From Streptomyces tsukubensis (GTDB lineage Bacteria; Actinomycetota; Actinomycetes; Streptomycetales; Streptomycetaceae): a DNA stretch of 64,000 nt. Every line of letters begins with the position of its first letter. The first letter of the stretch is position 1. The stretch lies in assembly GCF_009296025.1 (NCBI RefSeq), contig NZ_CP045178.1, positions 62,001-126,000 on the forward strand, in the 5' to 3' direction. The notes beneath the pieces are model-generated. The model searched no databases, was not told the origin of the DNA, and saw only the letters and a program-made list of their open reading frames with translations. The position numbers and the translations under genes are program-made. This document shows, in pieces, positions 1 through 8,245 of this stretch.

Positions 1-1112
1 TCGACGCCGAAGTCGTTGCCGTTGGGGGTGCGGACGACGGTGTGGATGTGCCGGCGTGAGTGGTAGTCGTTGTCGAAGAGCACGCCGGGCATGTGCTCGA
101 ACTCGACGAGGATCACCGGGCTGTGGAAGCGGTAGTAGAAGGTGCCGTCCGGGTCCCCGACCCAGCCGAAGTGGGTCTCGCCCTCGTGGGACAGCACCTC
201 CTCCCTGCGCACCCGGGCGTGGGGGTCGCCGGCCCGGTTGACGTACAGGCCGAGGAGCCGGAGCGCGGTGTCCCGCTGACCGGGGGACATCTCACTCAGC
301 CGCAGCCCTCGCTGGTCGAGTTCGAAGTTGTCCCTGAAGGCTCCGGCGTACAGCTCCGACGGCATCGTGTCGGCGAGGACGGCCCGTTCCCGCTGCCCGT
401 GGCCGAGCTGGGTGAACAGCTCGTGACCGAGGGCCTCCTCGCCTCGGAAGGCCATCGTCCCCGCGTACTTCCCCGACCCCGCGATCACCGGCTCGGCGCC
501 GAGGAAGGAGGGGGTGAGGACCATCTGGTCCCCGACGAAGGCGCAGTTGATGTTGACGTGGTGTCCGTCGAGCTGCCAGCCCCACGGGCCGCCGTTCTCC
601 GGCTCCCCGTAGAGGGAGAACCAGTACAGCCACTCGTTGAGGCCGTGCGTGTTGTCGCTCAGCTCGCCGATGGTGAGGTTGAGCCGCATCAGGTCGACCG
701 TCTGGCGATATCCGTCCGCGCTGAGGCTCTCCCTTATGACGGCCAGGGCCCGCTCGCGCCCCGCGGCGTCGAACTCCTCCAGGCAGATGCCGTGCCGGAG
801 GAAGTATCTGGCGCCGTTGTTCCAGTGCCGCCAGCTCACGTCGTCCATCCGGAACCGGCCTTCGGCGAGCTGCTTCTCCGTCAGCCCCGCCAGATAGTTC
901 TCCGCCGCCCGGTGCACCTCGCGGACGTCCGCACCCGTCTCGCGCAGCGGGAACAGTCCGCGCCGCACCCCGTCGGACGTGGCCACGCCACGGAAGGGCT
1001 CGTTGGCCGCCTTCACCCGCCAGGCGACCTTTTCGAGCAGGTCGGGGGTCCATACCTCCGGTTCACGCGTGGGCGGGTTGCCTCGTTCGCGCAGCCCTAC
1101 CGGCTCTCGCAC
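1..1112 (-). CDS. DUF3500 family protein (3' end outside window)
   Basis: Translation of the minus strand from a GTG at 1112 is open to the window edge (370 codons, no stop), so the C-terminus is missing. A strong ribosome binding site (GAGAGGAGGAG) lies just upstream. The protein is soluble, with no signal peptide or membrane segment. Recognisable blocks are GWQLDGHHVNINCAFVGDQ, then the GAEP segment and LFTQLGHGQRERAV, followed by FDNDYHSRRHIHTVVRTPNG near the visible end; this layout is that of the DUF3500 family, whose biochemical role is not established to my knowledge. It lies 64 bases downstream of the dihydroxyphthalate-decarboxylase-like gene and is probably the next member of the same catabolic operon. 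The His-rich tail could bind a metal, which is only inference. The family call is fairly sure; the function is unknown. Confidence 0.75.
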   Translation of the reverse strand, partial: MREPVGLRERGNPPTREPEVWTPDLLEKVAWRVKAANEPFRGVATSDGVRRGLFPLRETGADVREVHRAAENYLAGLTEKQLAEGRFRMDDVSWRHWNNGARYFLRHGICLEEFDAAGRERALAVIRESLSADGYRQTVDLMRLNLTIGELSDNTHGLNEWLYWFSLYGEPENGGPWGWQLDGHHVNINCAFVGDQMVLTPSFLGAEPVIAGSGKYAGTMAFRGEEALGHELFTQLGHGQRERAVLADTMPSELYAGAFRDNFELDQRGLRLSEMSPGQRDTALRLLGLYVNRAGDPHARVRREEVLSHEGETHFGWVGDPDGTFYYRFHSPVILVEFEHMPGVLFDNDYHSRRHIHTVVRTPNGNDFGV

Positions 1113-1176
1113 CGCTGCTCCTCCTCTCGATGTTCTCTCCCGAGTACGCGGCAGCGCACCGGGGCCGACCGGCTCC

Positions 1177-2097
1177 TCAGGTGCCGAGGAAGGCCGTCTC
1201 CTTCTCGATCGCGGCGACGTCCACCGGCCGGCTGATGAGGTGCTGCTCCAGGGCGTAACGTCCTGCGATCTCCAGGCAGGCCCTGAGCGACGCGCTCCAT
1301 CCGGCCGCGACCGCGCGCCCTGCGGGCGGGTCGGCACGCTCGCCGGTGGTGTCCGCGATCGCCTGTTCGAGCGCCCGGTAGAAGGCGCGTACGGCGTCCG
1401 GGGAGTCGCGCAGGACGTCGTCGCGGACCACCAGCAGATGGTTGGCGGGTACCGTGCCGTGCCGCTTTGTCCACGCCAGCCCGGCGCTCTCGGCGTCCGC
1501 CACCAGCGGGACCAGCCCCGCGCCCTGCCCGCCGAGCGCCTTCGGGCCGAGCACCGCCGCATCGACCTCGTGGGAGCGCAGCAGGTCGGCGACGCGCTCC
1601 GCCCCCGACCGCACCACGTAGGAGGGGTTGACGTACGGGGCGACATGGACGTCCTCGGTGGTCACCCAGGTGACGTCGGAGGCGTCGACCCCGTACTCCT
1701 CCCGCAGCCAGCCGCGCACCCACAGTCCCGTGGTCTGGCCGTAGGCACGGACGCCCACTCGCCGTCCGACGAGGTCGGCGGGGCCGATCGGCGGGCTTTC
1801 CGGCAGCCGGGTCAGGGAGCGGTGGTGGGTGGAGCCCACCAGCACCGCGGGCAGCAGCGTCACGGGGATGCCCGCGTCCCTGGCCTGGAGGTAGGTGGCC
1901 ATCGGCAGCTCGCAGATGTCGTAGGCCAGGTCGCGGACCATCCGGGCGAAGGCAGGGGGCAGCGGAGAGGACTCCGGGTACCGGCACTCCGCCCCGTCCA
2001 CGGCGACGGTCCCTTCCTTCAGTGGGCGCGTGTGCGGGTAGTCGCCCAGCAGTACGGTCAGCGGCACCCCCCTGCCTGTCCCGTCCGCGGCGCTCAC
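1177..2097 (-). CDS. 4,5-dihydroxyphthalate decarboxylase-like protein (periplasmic-binding fold)
   Basis: A 306-residue protein of the family containing 4,5-dihydroxyphthalate decarboxylase (Pht5) and NMT1/THI5-like proteins. The start LTVLLGDYPHTRPLKEG and the later segments DICELPMATYL and VGVRAYGQTTGLWVRGWL are typical. There is no signal peptide or lipobox, so a cytoplasmic enzyme fits better than a transport binding protein. The known enzyme decarboxylates dihydroxyphthalate; the actual substrate here is unknown. The GTG start overlaps the stop of the upstream ThDP enzyme gene by 4 bases (GTGA), implying translational coupling. An ABC ATPase heads the operon, so a cytosolic or anchored solute sensor remains an alternative. 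Family sure, activity uncertain. Confidence 0.8.
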   Translation of the reverse strand: MSAADGTGRGVPLTVLLGDYPHTRPLKEGTVAVDGAECRYPESSPLPPAFARMVRDLAYDICELPMATYLQARDAGIPVTLLPAVLVGSTHHRSLTRLPESPPIGPADLVGRRVGVRAYGQTTGLWVRGWLREEYGVDASDVTWVTTEDVHVAPYVNPSYVVRSGAERVADLLRSHEVDAAVLGPKALGGQGAGLVPLVADAESAGLAWTKRHGTVPANHLLVVRDDVLRDSPDAVRAFYRALEQAIADTTGERADPPAGRAVAAGWSASLRACLEIAGRYALEQHLISRPVDVAAIEKETAFLGT

Positions 2098-3746
2098 AGG
2101 TCCTCCCCGTACTGGATGCGGCGGTACGGGGTGCTCAGCACCTCGCGCGTGATGCGGACGTCGATGACGGTGGGCCTGGGGGTCCGCACGTATTCAGCGA
2201 GCGCGTCGCGCAGTTCCCGCGCGGTGCGGACGGTGGCTCCGCCGCCTCCGAGCGCCTGGGCGACCTTGCCCAGTTCCGGCGTGGAGATCGTGGCGAGTTC
2301 CGGGTCGAGTCCCTTCGCCTTCGCCTTGTGGTATTCGGCGCCGAGGCCCTGGTCATTCATCACGACGACCAGCAGGGGGATGGCGTAGCGGCACATCGTC
2401 TCGAACTCGGAGAGGTGCATGAGGAAACTGGCGTCGCCCTCCACCACGAATCCGGGCCTGTTGCCCTGCGCGACCAGCTGGCCCATGGCGATCAGCGGGG
2501 CCTGGCCGATGGCGCCGAACATGCCGTAGTTGGAGAGCACGTCACGGGAGCGCTGGAAGAGCATGGTGCCGAAGTCGGTCTGGTGGCCGCTGCCCAGCAC
2601 AAGGCCCATTTCGCCCGGGAGTTCGTGGTCGAGGATCCAGATCGCCTCGCGCGGGTCGATCCTTCCCGGTTCACTCACGTACTCCGGCTGCTTGAGCCGC
2701 CCGAGCAGGTGCTGCTTGACCTGGTCGGTGTGGTAGCCCTCCAGCCGGAAGGACCGTTCCTGGAGCACCCTGGTCAGTTCGGTGAGGGCGGCGACCGCGT
2801 CGGCCTGCAGGTAGCAGTCGGCCCTCCTGCCGTTGCCCATCACCAGGTGCGGGGCGGTGTCGATCTGGATGTACTTGGCATCCGGGTAGAGGTAGCCGCT
2901 CTCGATGGTGTAGTGGTTCAGGCTGGCCCCCACCGCGATGACGCAGTCGGCCTCCTGGAGCAGCTCCATCGACAGTTTGTCGCCGAAGAGACCCGACAGG
3001 CCGACGTGGAAGTCGGTGCGGTCGCACAGCCAGTTCTTCGCCTGGAGAGTGGTGGCCAGCAGGGCGCCTGTCTGCCCCTGGAGGGCGAGGATCCGCTCGC
3101 CGGAGTCCGCCCCCCGCGCTCCTCGCCCCGCGATGATCACCACGCGCTTGGCGTCCTGGAGCAGGTCGCAGGCGGCCCGGATCCTGGCGGGGTCCGGCAG
3201 CAGCCGGGGCCTCTCGATCAGGGCGGTGGACGGCACATAGTCCTCCTCGTAGTCGTCGAGGTCGGTCACCTGGACGTCGAAGGGAGCGCTGATCATGACC
3301 GGCTTGGACTCGGTCCTTGCCAGGTAGAAGGCGTGCCGTACGGCTTCCTGGGCGTTCTCGGGCCGGGTCACGCGGATGAACTCGCACTCGATGGCGGCGG
3401 CGAAGCGCCGCTGGTCGAGGTATTGGGTGGCGGCCTCGTCGCCGAGGGAGGTCTCACCGCAGAAGGCGACCAGGGGGGTCCCCGCACGGCTCGCCACTAT
3501 CATCGAGGTGGCCAGTTGCGAGACGCCGGGGCCGCTGGTCGTGGTGACCACACCGGGCTGTCCCGCGCCGCGGGCCCAGCCGTCCGCCATACCGAGTCCC
3601 GAACCCTCGTGCCGCACCTCGTACAGCCGCACCCCCCGGTCGGCGAGGGCTGCCATCCAGTGCATGTTGGCGTCGCCCATCATGCCGAAGACGTCGCTGG
3701 TGCCCTCTTGGACGAACGCGTCGGCGAGTGCTTCGTAGACCTTCAC
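2094..3746 (-). CDS. ThDP-dependent enzyme (benzoylformate decarboxylase/acetolactate synthase-like)
   Basis: A 550-residue protein with the three-domain layout of ThDP-dependent 2-oxoacid enzymes. The N-terminal Pyr domain carries the catalytic glutamate in YEVRHEGSG (about residue 47), a central domain contains the GAR/GRGARG segment, and the C-terminal PP domain has the ThDP/Mg motif GDASFLMHLSEFETM...VVMNDQ. Such enzymes decarboxylate or ligate 2-oxoacids through a ThDP adduct. The start is a GTG; the gene overlaps the LigJ-like gene before it and the Pht5-like gene after it, each by GTGA, so the three are probably made in step. A 2-oxoacid from the neighbouring aldolase or hydratase would be a sensible substrate, but that is inference. 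It is not a clear acetolactate synthase, and no small subunit gene is present. Confidence 0.85.
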   Translation of the reverse strand: MKVYEALADAFVQEGTSDVFGMMGDANMHWMAALADRGVRLYEVRHEGSGLGMADGWARGAGQPGVVTTTSGPGVSQLATSMIVASRAGTPLVAFCGETSLGDEAATQYLDQRRFAAAIECEFIRVTRPENAQEAVRHAFYLARTESKPVMISAPFDVQVTDLDDYEEDYVPSTALIERPRLLPDPARIRAACDLLQDAKRVVIIAGRGARGADSGERILALQGQTGALLATTLQAKNWLCDRTDFHVGLSGLFGDKLSMELLQEADCVIAVGASLNHYTIESGYLYPDAKYIQIDTAPHLVMGNGRRADCYLQADAVAALTELTRVLQERSFRLEGYHTDQVKQHLLGRLKQPEYVSEPGRIDPREAIWILDHELPGEMGLVLGSGHQTDFGTMLFQRSRDVLSNYGMFGAIGQAPLIAMGQLVAQGNRPGFVVEGDASFLMHLSEFETMCRYAIPLLVVVMNDQGLGAEYHKAKAKGLDPELATISTPELGKVAQALGGGGATVRTARELRDALAEYVRTPRPTVIDVRITREVLSTPYRRIQYGEDL

Positions 3747-4813
3747 TTCCTGGACTCCTTCACGTGTGCCGCCGCGGTCGCCCGCGACTTCAGGACGCCG
3801 TCGAGCCGGGAGAAGACCCGCAGCGCGTTGCCTCCGTAGACGGCCTGCCTGTCGGCATCGCTCAGGCCGCCGATGGAGTCGAGGGTGTACTTGGTGTCGT
3901 CGAACCGTCGGCCGGTCTCCGGGTCCACGCTGCGGACGGCGCCGATCATCTCCGAGGCGAACAGGATGTTGCGGGCGGGGATGATGTCCAGCAGCAGTTC
4001 CATGCCGCGCTTGTGGTACACGCAGGTGTCGAAGTGGACGTTGGGCAGGATCGACTCCTCCAGCGGCGGCCGGCCCCGGTCCTGCATCATTCCTCGGTAA
4101 CGGCCCCAGTGGTACGGGACGGCTCCGCCGCCGTGCGGCAGGATCAGCTTCAGTGTCGGGAAGTCCTTGAACAGCTCCGACTCGCACAGCTGCATGAACG
4201 CCGCGGTGTCGCCCGCGAGGTAGTGGGCGCAGGTGCCCTGCATGGCGGGGTTCCTCGACATCGCGACGTGGACCATCGCGGGGACGTCGAGTTCGACCAT
4301 CTTCTCGTAGAGCGGGTAGTAGACCCGGTCCGTCAGTGGCGGCGCCTGATAGTAGCCGTCCGAGGGATCCGGGTTGAGCAGACAGCCGACAAAGTCCAAC
4401 TCCTTTACGCAGCGCTCCAGTTCGATGACCGAGTTGCGTACGGAGGCGGCCAGCGCGTCGCCCGGGGACTGCGGGAGCTGACACACTCCCACGAACCGCT
4501 CGGGGAAGATACCGGACACCCGGGCGATCAGGTCGTTGCTGACCCGCGACCAGTCGAGACTGGTCCACTCGTCGCCGTAGTGGTGGGCCATCCTGCCCGC
4601 GCCGGGCGAGAAGATCGTCAGGTCGGTGCCGCGCTCGATCTGCAGCTTCAGCTGCCCCTTCTCGATGGCGGTGCGGATCTCGTCGTCGCTGACGCGCAGG
4701 TCGTCGGGTGAGACGCGGGCTCCTGACTCCTCGAACGCCCGGATCTGCTTCTGGCGCCACTCCCCCAGCGCGGGGGGCGCTGTGGTGAAGTGGCCATGAC
4801 TGTCGATGATCAT
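3743..4813 (-). CDS. 4-oxalomesaconate hydratase-like amidohydrolase (LigJ family)
   Basis: A 356-residue amidohydrolase-superfamily protein. It starts MIIDSHGHF, giving the HxH metal ligands at His6 and His8. Blocks such as VGVCQLPQSPGDALAAS, ELERCVKELDFVGCLLNPDP and LILPHGGGAVPYHWGRYRG, with the late SEMIGAVRSVDPETG, match what I recall of Sphingobium LigJ almost block for block. LigJ hydrates 4-oxalomesaconate to 4-carboxy-4-hydroxy-2-oxoadipate in protocatechuate/gallate 4,5-cleavage. A good ribosome binding site (CGGAG) precedes the ATG. Downstream it overlaps the ThDP gene by 4 bases. No ring-cleaving dioxygenase is in the window, so it could act on a related unsaturated tricarboxylate. 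Confidence 0.85.
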   Translation of the reverse strand: MIIDSHGHFTTAPPALGEWRQKQIRAFEESGARVSPDDLRVSDDEIRTAIEKGQLKLQIERGTDLTIFSPGAGRMAHHYGDEWTSLDWSRVSNDLIARVSGIFPERFVGVCQLPQSPGDALAASVRNSVIELERCVKELDFVGCLLNPDPSDGYYQAPPLTDRVYYPLYEKMVELDVPAMVHVAMSRNPAMQGTCAHYLAGDTAAFMQLCESELFKDFPTLKLILPHGGGAVPYHWGRYRGMMQDRGRPPLEESILPNVHFDTCVYHKRGMELLLDIIPARNILFASEMIGAVRSVDPETGRRFDDTKYTLDSIGGLSDADRQAVYGGNALRVFSRLDGVLKSRATAAAHVKESRK

Positions 4814-4897
4814 GAGTTACTCCGAAATTCGCGGTACGTGCTCTCGGGGTGTCTCGCGTGGTGCCCCGTGGTGTGCGACCGGGACAGGGTGGGTCCG

Positions 4898-5878
4898 TCA
4901 GCCCCGGCCGGTCAGCTCCCTGGCCTTGCGGAGGCCGGGGTAGGTGCGCACCGGCGCCGACATCAGGAACCGGTAGCCGTCGTCGAGCACCTGTTTGACG
5001 TTGTCGGCCGTGACGTGCGGATGGGCCACGGCGACTCCGCGTTCGGCGCAGATGTCGAGGATCCGCCGCTTGCACTCCAGGACACGCGGGTGGTCGTACT
5101 GGCGGGGAAGGCCCAGTTCCTGGCTCATGTCACCCTCGCCGATCAGGATCAGCCCGACGCCCGGCACCTGGTCGAGGATGTCGGGCAGGTTCTCGATACC
5201 GAGCTGGTCCTCGATCATGAGGCCCACCAGGATCTCCCCGTCGGGGGCGAGCGGCCACACGTCGGCCCTTGCGTAGTACTCGGTGTTCGAGATGCCCCAG
5301 TAACGTGTCGCCGCGTGCGGGCCGTCCCCGCGCAGGCCGGCCGGCTCGTGGCGGGGGGCGTCGGGCAACCGGGGGTAGCGGCAGGCGGCGACGGCGTTAC
5401 GGGCCTCCTCCACCGTGGAGATGTGCGGCCAGACGATGCCGAACGCGCCGAGGTCGAGCGCCTGCTTGGCGTGCCACTGCGCCTTCTCCGCTCCGTTGGC
5501 GGGGATACGTACGAGGGGGGTGACGTCCGGGGCGAGGCTGTCCGCCTCGAAGATCCTCCGCCTGTTCAGCAGGTACTGGAAACTGTCCTTCAGCGCGTTG
5601 ATGTCCCAGGGTTTGTGCTCCATCTCGAACACCACCGCGTCGTACTCCGAGTCGCTCAGCTCGATCGCGGCGGTGGGATCGGCCGCGGCGAAGGTCGCGA
5701 AGACGTGCTGTCCCGCGCCCAGAGCGCTGATCACCTTGTTGAACCTGGACGTGTCGGACCTGGATGTGTTGGATCCGGACGTGTTGGATCCGGACGTGTT
5801 GGACCCGGACGTGTTGGACCCGGATGCGATGGCGCCGGATGCGTTGGACTTGGATGCGTTGGACTTGGACGTTGTCAT
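4898..5878 (-). CDS. HpcH/HpaI-type aldolase with a repeat-rich N-terminus
   Basis: A 326-residue protein of the HpcH/HpaI aldolase/citrate lyase family. The barrel core runs from about residue 45, with AVVFEMEHKPWD, GAFGIVWPHISTVEEARNAV, VGLMIEDQLGIENL and GVGLILIGEGDMSQELG, the last two carrying the Glu and Asp expected to bind the metal. Class II pyruvate aldolases of this type split 4-hydroxy-2-oxoacids into pyruvate and an aldehyde or oxoacid. The product of the LigJ reaction is such a hydroxy-oxoacid, so an aldolase step fits. The first 40 residues are unusual: pentapeptides of the form GSNTS or KSNAS encoded by 15-bp DNA repeats that begin at the start codon. There is no ATG after the repeats. 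The ATG overlaps the stop of the SRPBCC gene (ATGA). Confidence 0.85.
   Translation of the reverse strand: MTTSKSNASKSNASGAIASGSNTSGSNTSGSNTSGSNTSRSDTSRFNKVISALGAGQHVFATFAAADPTAAIELSDSEYDAVVFEMEHKPWDINALKDSFQYLLNRRRIFEADSLAPDVTPLVRIPANGAEKAQWHAKQALDLGAFGIVWPHISTVEEARNAVAACRYPRLPDAPRHEPAGLRGDGPHAATRYWGISNTEYYARADVWPLAPDGEILVGLMIEDQLGIENLPDILDQVPGVGLILIGEGDMSQELGLPRQYDHPRVLECKRRILDICAERGVAVAHPHVTADNVKQVLDDGYRFLMSAPVRTYPGLRKARELTGRG
5745..5878 (-). repeat. 15-bp tandem repeat in the aldolase start
   Basis: Eight full copies and one partial copy of a 15-bp unit (consensus CCGGACGTGTTGGAC on the plus strand) lie end to end up to the start codon of the aldolase gene. They stay in frame and encode five-residue repeats rich in Ser, Asn, Thr, Gly and Lys. 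Copies 3 to 5 are nearly identical and the outer copies have diverged, as expected from recent slippage expansion. Because the unit is a multiple of three, length changes alter the tail but not the frame. Confidence 0.9.
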
Positions 5879-6678
5879 CGCCGGCCTCCCTGGCCGAGTC
5901 GTTCGTCGGACCTGTGGTGCTCGCCCCGCGTCGCCCGCGGTGCCTGTCCCTGGCGCCCGGACCGCCGCCCCGCCCACCACGCCCGCAGGCGGGCGAAGAG
6001 GCCGGTCGGCCGGGGCTGGGGTGTGCGGGTGCCGACAGGTGTCGCCGCACGTGGTTCGGTGGCTTCCGGTGTGGCGAGCTGCCGGGCAGACGCTGTTGTC
6101 GGCGGCTGGGCCGGGGATGTCGCGACCGACCCGGCGGAGGCTGCCGTGACCGGCCCGGGGGCGGGAGCCGTGACCGGCCCGGGGGCGGGAGCCGCCGTGA
6201 CCGGCCCGGTGGGTGAGGCGCACTTCTGGACCAGTTGGTCGGTGAACTCCTTCGTCATCCTGGAGACCACCATCCCCGCACCCGACTCGATCAACTTGGC
6301 GAGCTTGCCGTTGAGTTTGATCTCGCCGTCGCAGAAGACCCGTGAGGTGCCGGGAGTCTCCCCCTCGACCACCCGGAAGGTGGCGCCCGCGCTGAACCGG
6401 GTGGCGCCCTGCCCGTCCGCGCCACGGGCCGTGAGGCGGCCCTCGTGAGCGGGTTCGTCCAGGTCCAGGGTGATCCTGGCGGCGAACTTGACCCGGAGAC
6501 CGCCGAACCTGATGGCCAGCGTCCCGTCGAAGGATCCGTCGTCGTGCGACGGCCCGAGTTCGGCGCCGCCGATGCAGGACACGACGGCGGAGGGATCGGA
6601 GATGACCTCCCAGACACGTTCGGGCGGACTCGGTACGGCGATCTCTTCCGTGATCGATATCAAAGCTGTGAACCTCAC
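5875..6678 (-). CDS. SRPBCC/CoxG-like protein with Pro/Ala-rich tail
   Basis: A 267-residue protein. Residues 1 to about 155 form an SRPBCC (START-like) domain of the CoxG type: ITEEIAVPSPPERVWEVISD at the start, the middle GATFRVVEGETPGTSRV, and the closing helix with MVVSRMTKEFTDQLV. CoxG-like proteins bind hydrophobic ligands or help molybdo-hydroxylase maturation and membrane attachment; none of those partner genes is visible here. After it comes a low-complexity linker with three near-copies of PGPVTA, then a basic segment GLFARLRAWWAGRRSG that could lie on the membrane. The start is GTG at 6678. It overlaps the aldolase gene by 4 bases. The role in the pathway is unknown. Confidence 0.75.
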   Translation of the reverse strand: MRFTALISITEEIAVPSPPERVWEVISDPSAVVSCIGGAELGPSHDDGSFDGTLAIRFGGLRVKFAARITLDLDEPAHEGRLTARGADGQGATRFSAGATFRVVEGETPGTSRVFCDGEIKLNGKLAKLIESGAGMVVSRMTKEFTDQLVQKCASPTGPVTAAPAPGPVTAPAPGPVTAASAGSVATSPAQPPTTASARQLATPEATEPRAATPVGTRTPQPRPTGLFARLRAWWAGRRSGRQGQAPRATRGEHHRSDERLGQGGRR

Positions 6679-6837
6679 TCAGCGGTAGGCGTGACGTCGG
6701 GGAGGAAAAGGGCACGACGGCACACCCGGCATGGCGGCTTGGTGACTTGCCGGCTTGGGGGTTTGGGGGTTTGGGGGATGCCCCCCCGTGTGCTCGAATC
6801 CGGGGTTCCGCACGGCGACGGGGTCCCGTGAGGGACC

Positions 6838-6861
6838 CTTAGGGGTGCAAGGACCCCTTAG
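6838..6861 (-). terminator. Possible weak hairpin after the ABC ATPase gene
   Basis: A 9-bp inverted repeat with one mismatch (CTTAGGGGT / ACCCCTTAG, loop of 6) covers the stop codon of the ATPase gene. The 180-base gap that follows also has G-rich direct repeats (GGGGGTTT near 6757-6775). It may attenuate rather than end transcription, because the operon continues. Weak evidence. Confidence 0.3.
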
Positions 6862-7652
6862 GCGGCGTTCTTCCGCTCGGCGGCGAAGAGACCCCAGAGG
6901 TCGTTGTAGAGCTCCGCGAACTCGGGCGACTCGACGAGTGAGCCGATCTGGCGCGGGCGTTCGAAGGGGACCTGCATGACACGGCGGATCGTGCCGGGAC
7001 CCTTGGACATCACGATGACTTCGTCGGCCAGGTAGATGGCCTCGTTGAGGTCGTGCGTAACGAAGATCAGCGTCCCGTTCTGCTCCCGCCAGAGGTTGAG
7101 CAGTTCCTGCTGGAGTTCGAGCCTGGTGATGGCGTCGAGCGGCCCGAAGGGCTCGTCCATCAGCACGATGGACGGGTCGTAGATCAGCGCCCGCGCTATC
7201 GCACAGCGCTTCTGCATACCGCCCGACAACTCCCGGGGGAAGTGGTGCTCGAAGCCGGTCAGGCCGACGAGCTCGACCCAGTGGGCGATGCGCTCTTCAC
7301 GTTCTTCCTTGGGAACCTTGCGGAACTTGAGTGCCAGACCGATGTTGGCCCGGACACTCAGCCAGGGCAGCAGATGGGACTGTTGCGTCACGTACGCCGC
7401 GTCGGAGTTGACGGTGGTGACCGGTTCACCGGCGTAGTGGACCTGTCCCCGCGTGGGAGTGAGCAGTCCGGCGGCCAAATTGAGGATGGTGCTCTTTCCG
7501 CACCCGCTGGGTCCGATGACGGCGACGACTCTGCCGCGCTCGACGGTGAAGGACACGTCTTCGATCGCCGGCCGGTGAGTACCGGGGAATCGCAGAGTGA
7601 CGTGCTCAAGACGGAGTGCCTCCGAGTGGGAGTCGCGCTGGGTGGTCGACAT
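6858..7652 (-). CDS. ABC transporter ATPase, nitrate/sulfonate/taurine type
   Basis: A 264-residue ATPase with Walker A GPSGCGKST, Q-loop in YVTQQSHLLPWLSVRANI, signature LSGGMQKR, Walker B IVLMDEPFGPLDA and the switch His in FVTHDLNEA. Length and the LPWLSV block are typical of the TauB/SsuB/NrtD group, which drives uptake of small organic or inorganic anions with a membrane permease. The ATG at 7652 has the ribosome binding site GAGGAGAC upstream; in-frame codons further upstream are unlikely. It is the first gene of the catabolic operon. No permease and no obvious lipoprotein partner is in the window; they may lie beyond the left edge. Likely an importer for the acid degraded by the operon. 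Confidence 0.85.
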   Translation of the reverse strand: MSTTQRDSHSEALRLEHVTLRFPGTHRPAIEDVSFTVERGRVVAVIGPSGCGKSTILNLAAGLLTPTRGQVHYAGEPVTTVNSDAAYVTQQSHLLPWLSVRANIGLALKFRKVPKEEREERIAHWVELVGLTGFEHHFPRELSGGMQKRCAIARALIYDPSIVLMDEPFGPLDAITRLELQQELLNLWREQNGTLIFVTHDLNEAIYLADEVIVMSKGPGTIRRVMQVPFERPRQIGSLVESPEFAELYNDLWGLFAAERKNAA

Positions 7653-7843
7653 GTCTGTCTCCTCGGCCTCCTCCTCGCGGAGAGATGAGTGGGGCCGTGC
7701 GCTCGCGCCTGTGACGGCGTTCGTGGGTGACCGTGCAGTGACAGTGGTGCGTCCGTGGTGCGTCCGACGCACGCGAAAGGGCATCGAGGTCGGCTGGAGT
7801 CTTCCGCTGACGCAACGATCGGTGACACTCAGCGCCAGCAAGA

Positions 7844-7854
7844 TTGTCCGACAA
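7844..7854. promoter_or_regulatory. Candidate GntR operator, site 1
   Basis: A perfect interrupted palindrome TTGTC-C-GACAA, 192 bases upstream of the ATPase start codon. Three related sites occur nearby and the adjacent regulator is of the GntR/FCD family, which usually binds short palindromes of this size. Binding is inferred. Confidence 0.55.
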
Positions 7855-7948
7855 CCAGTAATGGGAACGTAACACCGCCCCCTGGACGGCACAAGAAGTC
7901 GGCAGCAAGAACCTGGCATTCACAGGAACCCCCGATTCGCGGCACCCG

Positions 7949-7973
7949 TGTCCGACGAAGAATCGTCGGACAA
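7949..7973. promoter_or_regulatory. Candidate GntR operator, site 2, within a 9-bp inverted repeat
   Basis: TGTCCGACG and CGTCGGACA face each other across six bases, and the right arm extends to TCGTCGGACAA, one mismatch from the site 1 palindrome. It lies 95 bases further upstream from the operon than site 1. Confidence 0.5.
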
Positions 7974-8245
7974 ACGTGGCCCACCACCGTCGTGGCGCAG
8001 CAGGCCCGTCAAGCGGCGGGACGGACAGCTGAGACGGCGGGACGGATGGCTGAGGTGGCAGGACCCGGGAGACGCGCGCGGGCACCTGCGGGACTGAGCC
8101 GACGTCATGAACTCCGGTCGCGGAGCGCGCGGGTTCGGGCCGCAGCCCCAACGACGACACGACCAACCGTGCGAGTACGCCTTGACTTGAATGGTTGGCC
8201 ATGGCCCGCGTACCGGCCACAGAGGCACTGACCGAGGCGTCGTCG

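Noticed and set aside
1177..2097. An ABC transporter substrate-binding lipoprotein
   Set aside because: The fold would allow it, but there is no signal peptide or lipobox, and the sequence is closer to dihydroxyphthalate decarboxylase.
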